DNA from: Promethearchaeota archaeon
GTDB lineage: Archaea > Asgardarchaeota > Lokiarchaeia > Sigynarchaeales > SOKP01
DNA length: 10,882 nt
Assembly (NCBI GenBank): GCA_019057975.1
Contig: JAHLWJ010000142.1
Location: 1 to 10,882, forward strand
Direction: 5' to 3'
The notes below the pieces were generated by a model. That model did not search any database. It was not told the DNA's origin and saw only the letters and a program-made list of their open reading frames with translations. Below, one piece after another: positions 7,082 to 10,882 of this stretch. How positions within the stretch are numbered: position 1 is the first letter of the stretch; each line of letters begins with the position of its first letter. The position numbers and the translations under genes are program-made.

Positions 7082-7951
7082 TCACTCAAAAAAGGCATCT
7101 ATTATCTCTGGGTATTTGGATGTTAGGGATTTATCTATAATTGAACCTACATTTAATAACAATTTTTCTAATTCCTTTATTAATTTTAGATTAATTTGGA
7201 GCTTGGCTCCCAAAGGTGTGGTTTTTAACCCCAAATCAATAAATTTTATTTTATCCGCATGTAATTTTTTCAGGAAAAGTGAATTTACAATTCCATCCCC
7301 ATGTGAATATAGATTTTTTATTTGTTTAAGCCCGTTAAGGATTGAAATATCTTTTTTTTCAATTTTTATATTTAATCCTAAAGGATTATTTGCATATTTG
7401 AATATCCCTTCATAATTATCATAAAAAAGGTCGTGAAGAGTTTTTTCTATAACAATCTCATAAATAAAGTCTTTTTTAAGATTATCAGGAATCATATCTA
7501 ATTGATTCAATTCAATAGATTTATTCTTTATAATATCTGGTCTTTTCATTAAAACATATTTAAATATCTTAAATAAAAAATTCTCAAATTGAGTAAAGAT
7601 AAAGATATAAAAATTAATGTCTTCAAATTCTATTAAATTATTAAAATTAAAATTTTTAAAATGGAAATCTACTATGTTTCTCAAATGATCATCCATCTTA
7701 TTGTAATATACCTCTTTAAGGTTCTCAATATCGTTTTTAAATATTTCTACCTCTACTTTCTCCTGAAGTTCTTTTGGGTATTTAATTCTATCATATAATA
7801 CTTCCCCATCCTTTAATTGCTTGGCAATATCTCTACCATTAAACTGTTTAAAGATTTCTCTCATTTTTTCTATTTTTATCCAATAAAATCCCTCATAAAG
7901 AGATAAATTATTCCAGAATAATATGAGATATTTTGAAATTGGTTTTTTCAT
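7082..7951 (-). CDS. HEPN-like protein (variant Lys-Asn-x3-His motif)
   Basis: A 289-residue, mostly helical protein from ATG 7949-7951 to TGA. Residues 113-136 (FYIFIFTQFENFLFKIF) resemble the first helix of HEPN-type domains with the 'F-E-x-F-L' pattern, followed by 'RPDII' (137-141). Residues 212-220 (KNLYSHGDG), then IVNSLFLKK, correspond to the 'R-N-x-x-x-H-x-x-G-I-x-N' block of many HEPN families, which carries the RNase active site. Here arginine is replaced by lysine (K212) while N213 and H217 remain, so RNase activity is uncertain. The N-terminal 110 residues are unassigned. The gene lies 152 nt downstream of the large nuclease gene on the same strand, with its own TATA-like box. HEPN proteins often act as RNA-cutting effectors in antiviral and toxin-antitoxin systems. 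No SD precedes this ATG, but a strong one precedes an out-of-frame ATG at 7994, so the real N-terminus is in doubt. Confidence 0.6.
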   Translation of the reverse strand: MKKPISKYLILFWNNLSLYEGFYWIKIEKMREIFKQFNGRDIAKQLKDGEVLYDRIKYPKELQEKVEVEIFKNDIENLKEVYYNKMDDHLRNIVDFHFKNFNFNNLIEFEDINFYIFIFTQFENFLFKIFKYVLMKRPDIIKNKSIELNQLDMIPDNLKKDFIYEIVIEKTLHDLFYDNYEGIFKYANNPLGLNIKIEKKDISILNGLKQIKNLYSHGDGIVNSLFLKKLHADKIKFIDLGLKTTPLGAKLQINLKLIKELEKLLLNVGSIIDKSLTSKYPEIIDAFFE

Positions 7952-7994
7952 AATATATTTTCTTTAGATTTATATTAATATCTAAGTAATACAT
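7908..7994 (-). CDS. Possible 28-codon leader ORF overlapping the HEPN-like gene start
   Basis: ATG at 7992-7994 follows AGGAGTGAT (8001-8009 on this strand) by 6 nt, the best ribosome-binding site in the window. The frame reads MYYLDINI and closes with TAA at 7908-7910 after 28 codons, overlapping the first 44 nt of the HEPN-like gene in another frame. It may be a leader peptide coupled to the downstream start, the true start of the HEPN-like gene with a one-base error, or coincidence. No similarity is recognised. Confidence 0.3.
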   Translation of the reverse strand: MYYLDININLKKIYYEKTNFKISHIILE

Positions 7995-8014
7995 AATAAA
8001 ATCACTCCTAATAA

Positions 8015-8024
8015 CTTTTATATA
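8015..8024 (-). promoter_or_regulatory. TATA-like box upstream of the HEPN-like gene
   Basis: On the minus strand this reads TATATAAAAG, a good archaeal TATA box. Transcription about 25 nt downstream would begin near 7994, exactly at the out-of-frame ATG, giving a leaderless message for that ATG and a 43-nt leader for the ATG at 7951. In that case the AGGAGTGAT at 8001-8009 would only be used on read-through transcripts from the 10584 gene. Confidence 0.4.
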
Positions 8025-8103
8025 ACATTATATCACTGCTCCAATATATTTTGTCTTAGGTGATTTAGTATTTTTATGTAAGGATATTATATTGATAAAA
8101 TTT

Positions 8104-10584
8104 TCATAATTTCTCTAAAAACATTAAGGAATCTATTACTTGGTATACATTCTCAGGATTTGCAAATGTATTATGGAATTGAAGTATTTCACTTCCAATA
8201 TAATGTCCGAATATCTCCCAATTTCCTTGACGATATTCAATACAACCAAAATGCTTATCCAATGGAAAAACCTTGGTTACTATTTTTTGAATTTCAGATT
8301 TGTATTGATATGCTTTCTCTGATTTTTTATCTACTTGAGAAAATGTATCCAATAAAATTAAAGTGCCGATTGAGCATAAAGAATCAAAAATATCTTCTTT
8401 TGAGAGAATGACAGAATGTTCTTGTATCTTGGAATTAATCATTAGAAATCGTATAATTGCTAATGGTTCTAGAAGCCATTTATAATATTCTTTTTCTGGG
8501 TAAGTTCTAAATAAATTATCTCCTATCTTTAAAAGATTGTTATTCAATATATTATAAATACTAATTAGGTTTTCGTCTAATTTTAACTCTTTAAATATTT
8601 CTATCAGGTAATATAAAAGATCAATGAACGTCCTATTCATTTGATTAATAAACGGATGGCTCATAGTCGATTTTTCTGTTTTTATCCTTAGTGATAGTAT
8701 AGCCTCATATAATCTCATTAATTCTGAAAGAAAATTCTGATACATTTTTGGATTTATTTTAAGGGATGGGGCAAAGATTTGCACCCAAATTTTCTGCAAT
8801 ATTGCAAAGAAAAAAACATGAGAGATAGAAGGTTTATGCATTTCTTTTATAAGATGATTGAGAACAATGATTAAATATTTGAGGATTGGTGTTCTTAGTT
8901 TGAAGGGGATGGGTAATCTAAAGAGCTCGCCAAGAAAATAAAGTTTAACTTGTATAACAAGAGGATTATCAGTTTTGAATTTAACAGTTTGTTGAGCTAC
9001 AAAATCTAAAATCCGTCTAAAGACTGTTGTATAAAGTGATGTAGGTTGACCTAAATCCTTAGGTGAATTTACGGCTAATTTTTGGCATAATTCCAAGATG
9101 AATTGATTGGTTAAATCATAAAAGTATGTATCTTCTTTCCTTCCAAGTGGTTTATATCCAAGATGATACAGAAATCCTAAACCAAGTTCAATCGTACGTA
9201 GAACTGTGGAATCAAAAAATTGAGAATCTGTTAATCCTTCAATGAAGCCATGATAAAAATGAGTTATACTCTCGCGAAAATCAGGATGTTTTTCAAAATA
9301 CCGTTCCAAAGTGGTTTGCACTTTATGGGAAAAGAACTCAGATTTAATATATGGAATAGCAGTCTCCCTTCCAATTGCTTTATAAATCGATGGTGAAACA
9401 AAACGACAACTTTCTTGAATTCTCAATGATAATGTAAATCCCTTTTTGAAAAATTCTAGTAGACGTTCAGATAATTGATTGAATATAGCTAAAACGCAAA
9501 TTCTTTTAATAGAGGTTAATTGATATGCCAACACCTCCTGAGAATTAAGAAGCTCTTCGGATTTATTTTCTGTTAATAATTTTTTTAAATATTCCATTTG
9601 AACTTGTATTTCTTGTGTTCGTTTTTCCTCAAGAAGGAAAAGACGATGTTTAAAATCTTCTCGTAATTCTCCTGATTCTTCAGATAAGTTACCAAGATTT
9701 CCCAGAAACTCAAGATTGATATTTGATCCCCATTTTCTCTCCCAATAATTTTTTATATTCCTTTTTTCTAATAATGCACTAACTGTTATATCTTGATAAA
9801 GTGTATTAGATGATATTCTACCCCCATTTTTGTTATAAAATGCACATTTCTCAAGAATATAGGTAAATAATAGAACTGCTTTTTGTGGATCTTGGTTTAT
9901 GACAACAGAGCGAAGATTCTCAATGGTTTCTAAATAATTTTTACTGTCGGTTGAAATCAACTCTAATTCAAGAACTTTAAGATGTTTTAAGAATTTCCAG
10001 CGATTATCTTCATCCGCATTTGACAAAATTTTATTTATCATATTAAAATAATCACGCATTTCCTGTGAAGCGTATTTTGGAGTATTTACTTTCGAAGTGA
10101 ATTCAATAGAACTATTGGATGTTCTTGCCCACCCCAAAAGTCTAATAAAGTGGTTTTTTACTTTTGAACTTATAGTACCTAACATAATTCCAATTTGATC
10201 ATAGCCAAGGTTAAATGATGAATTGTTGAAGGTTTGCCAACACTCCTCAATGAGATTTGTAAATTTTGTATCGGATAATCTGAAATTTAATCGATTTTTT
10301 ATCTGTAATATTAATTTAGGTTTAATGATTAATTCAGGTTTTTCAGAAATTATCTCTGCGTTTCCATAAATGATGAGATCGTCGACATCTATCCCCATCC
10401 ATCTATTCTGAAAGGCTATTTCTTTAACGGTTCCAGCCTCAAGATGCCCATATATCAGTTTGTCACATAGAAGTTGACTTACATAAAATGCACCTACGAG
10501 GTTTTCAAAAGAGGCACCCCCACCTCCGGTAGAGAAGGGATTAGAAATTGATTTGATTAATTTTTCATTAACCTTATCGTTCAT
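8104..10584 (-). CDS. Large protein with N-terminal PD-(D/E)XK-like nuclease module (STAND-effector type), no NTPase
   Basis: An 826-residue protein. ATG 10582-10584 is supported by TGAGGA (10591-10596) 6 nt upstream. Residues 15-160 match a module I know from the N-terminus of very large bacterial STAND-type defence proteins: NPFSTGGGGASFENLVGA (15-32), NRWMGIDVDDLIIYG (60-74), LILQIKNRL (91-99), ECWQTFNN (114-121), IGIMLGT (131-137), and LLGWARTS (149-156). Glu27, Asp69 and Gln94-x-Lys96 fit the core of PD-(D/E)XK nucleases such as DUF4297/Cap4-like enzymes, so DNA cleavage is the likely activity. Residues about 170-330 continue as helical linker with charged coiled-coil-like sequence at 300-350. 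The remaining ~480 residues are helical and solenoid-like with no recognised motif. No P-loop (GxxxxGK[ST]) or Walker B pair is visible, unlike the STAND homologues. It is probably a cytoplasmic nuclease with a helical sensor. The HEPN-like gene follows on the same strand and may be its partner. Confidence 0.65.
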   Translation of the reverse strand: MNDKVNEKLIKSISNPFSTGGGGASFENLVGAFYVSQLLCDKLIYGHLEAGTVKEIAFQNRWMGIDVDDLIIYGNAEIISEKPELIIKPKLILQIKNRLNFRLSDTKFTNLIEECWQTFNNSSFNLGYDQIGIMLGTISSKVKNHFIRLLGWARTSNSSIEFTSKVNTPKYASQEMRDYFNMINKILSNADEDNRWKFLKHLKVLELELISTDSKNYLETIENLRSVVINQDPQKAVLLFTYILEKCAFYNKNGGRISSNTLYQDITVSALLEKRNIKNYWERKWGSNINLEFLGNLGNLSEESGELREDFKHRLFLLEEKRTQEIQVQMEYLKKLLTENKSEELLNSQEVLAYQLTSIKRICVLAIFNQLSERLLEFFKKGFTLSLRIQESCRFVSPSIYKAIGRETAIPYIKSEFFSHKVQTTLERYFEKHPDFRESITHFYHGFIEGLTDSQFFDSTVLRTIELGLGFLYHLGYKPLGRKEDTYFYDLTNQFILELCQKLAVNSPKDLGQPTSLYTTVFRRILDFVAQQTVKFKTDNPLVIQVKLYFLGELFRLPIPFKLRTPILKYLIIVLNHLIKEMHKPSISHVFFFAILQKIWVQIFAPSLKINPKMYQNFLSELMRLYEAILSLRIKTEKSTMSHPFINQMNRTFIDLLYYLIEIFKELKLDENLISIYNILNNNLLKIGDNLFRTYPEKEYYKWLLEPLAIIRFLMINSKIQEHSVILSKEDIFDSLCSIGTLILLDTFSQVDKKSEKAYQYKSEIQKIVTKVFPLDKHFGCIEYRQGNWEIFGHYIGSEILQFHNTFANPENVYQVIDSLMFLEKL

Positions 10585-10630
10585 TAGATATCCTCAAGAA
10601 TAAGTGTTTTTATGTAATTATAATTCTAAT

Positions 10631-10646
10631 TATTAAATATTTAATA
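10631..10646 (-). promoter_or_regulatory. Palindromic TATA-like element upstream of the nuclease gene
   Basis: A perfect 16-nt palindrome, TATTAAATATTTAATA, is centred about 54 nt from the ATG. Used as TATA box it gives a start near 10612 and a leader of about 27 nt containing the SD. A palindrome over the TATA box could also be a repressor operator, but A/T-only palindromes arise easily here. Confidence 0.35.
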
Positions 10647-10837
10647 GTTTAAGACATATAATTTGTCTAATCCTTGATACGTAACATATTTTGATAGACT
10701 CTCAAACAAGTGAATTTAAATCATGCAAATATATATTTATCTAAGAAGATTAAGGTAAAAATAATAGCTTATCAAAAAATTCTAATCTATTGTATGAGAA
10801 ATGAATATTAAAATGGATCTCTTTAAGCTATAAAAAA

Positions 10838-10860
10838 TTGAATTTAATTATTAAATTCAA
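10838..10860. repeat. 23-nt perfect inverted repeat near the right edge
   Basis: Eleven-nt arms TTGAATTTAAT and ATTAAATTCAA flank a single T. An outer pair, AATGGAT (10812-10818) and ATCCATT (10861-10867), is also inverted around it with asymmetric spacing. It could be the 3' hairpin of a gene beyond the edge, a protein-binding site or a mobile-element relic. Confidence 0.35.
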
Positions 10861-10882
10861 ATCCATTCGGTTATTTCACGAA

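Larger units (their letters stand above)
10585..10882. other. Promoter region and non-coding right edge
   Basis: This 298-nt stretch has no frame longer than about a dozen codons that looks coding. It holds the SD of the nuclease gene (10591-10596), a palindromic TATA-like region (10631-10646) and a long AT palindrome near the edge (10838-10860). The rest shows nothing I can name. Confidence 0.45.

Noticed and set aside
7116..7415. Plus-strand frame of 99 codons
   Set aside because: It lies antisense to the HEPN-like gene, covering its conserved motif; no independent signal supports it.
8140..8411. Two overlapping plus-strand frames of 60 and 83 codons
   Set aside because: Both are antisense to the C-terminal end of the large nuclease gene and have no start signals or recognisable motifs.
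1..10882. CRISPR array, tRNA, rRNA or transposase
   Set aside because: I saw no regularly spaced identical repeats, no tRNA cloverleaf or GGTTCRANTCC-like arm, no rRNA-like sequence and no transposase motif on reading both strands.

Overview
The window is very AT-rich. Intergenic gaps are spacious and carry A/T-only TATA-like boxes about 25 nt upstream of plausible transcript starts, and several starts have Shine-Dalgarno sequences of the GGAGGTGAT type. One protein is built of about 20 SDS22-type leucine-rich repeats. Together this suggests an archaeon, with an Asgard (Promethearchaeota/Lokiarchaeia-like) genome as the best guess. No ribosomal or universal marker gene is present, so the lineage is inferred. 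TAA and TGA both end genes here, so the genetic code looks standard.

Layout from left to right. (1) 2-526, minus: a gene running off the left edge, whose readable part resembles the C-terminal end of SIR2-like NADase domains. (2) 709-1119, plus: a small DUF6884-type protein. (3) 1153-2490, minus: an unrecognised protein with two C-terminal membrane helices. (4) 2700-2957 and 3011-3235, minus: two small ribbon-helix-helix-like proteins. (5) 3442-6420, plus: one long reading frame for a leucine-rich-repeat/nitrilase fusion, cut by a single in-frame TAA at 4054-4056 and diverging from the RHH pair. (6) 6421-7081: mostly non-coding, with a decayed HNH/endonuclease VII-like gene on the minus strand. 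(7) 7082-7951, minus: a HEPN-like protein. (8) 8104-10584, minus: a large protein with an N-terminal PD-(D/E)XK-like nuclease module of the kind that heads very large bacterial STAND-type defence proteins. (9) 10585-10882: promoter and non-coding sequence.

Taken together this reads as an archaeal defence or accessory island. It holds a SIR2-like piece, RHH regulators, an LRR receptor-like protein with a C-terminal amidase-type effector, a nuclease plus HEPN-like pair in tandem, and debris of an HNH nuclease. The two most interesting items are the LRR-nitrilase architecture, which resembles a sensor joined to an enzyme without an NTPase, and the nuclease/HEPN pair. A defence role is inferred from domain content and neighbourhood; nothing in the sequence proves it. 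All family assignments are from recognition of motifs, without database searches.
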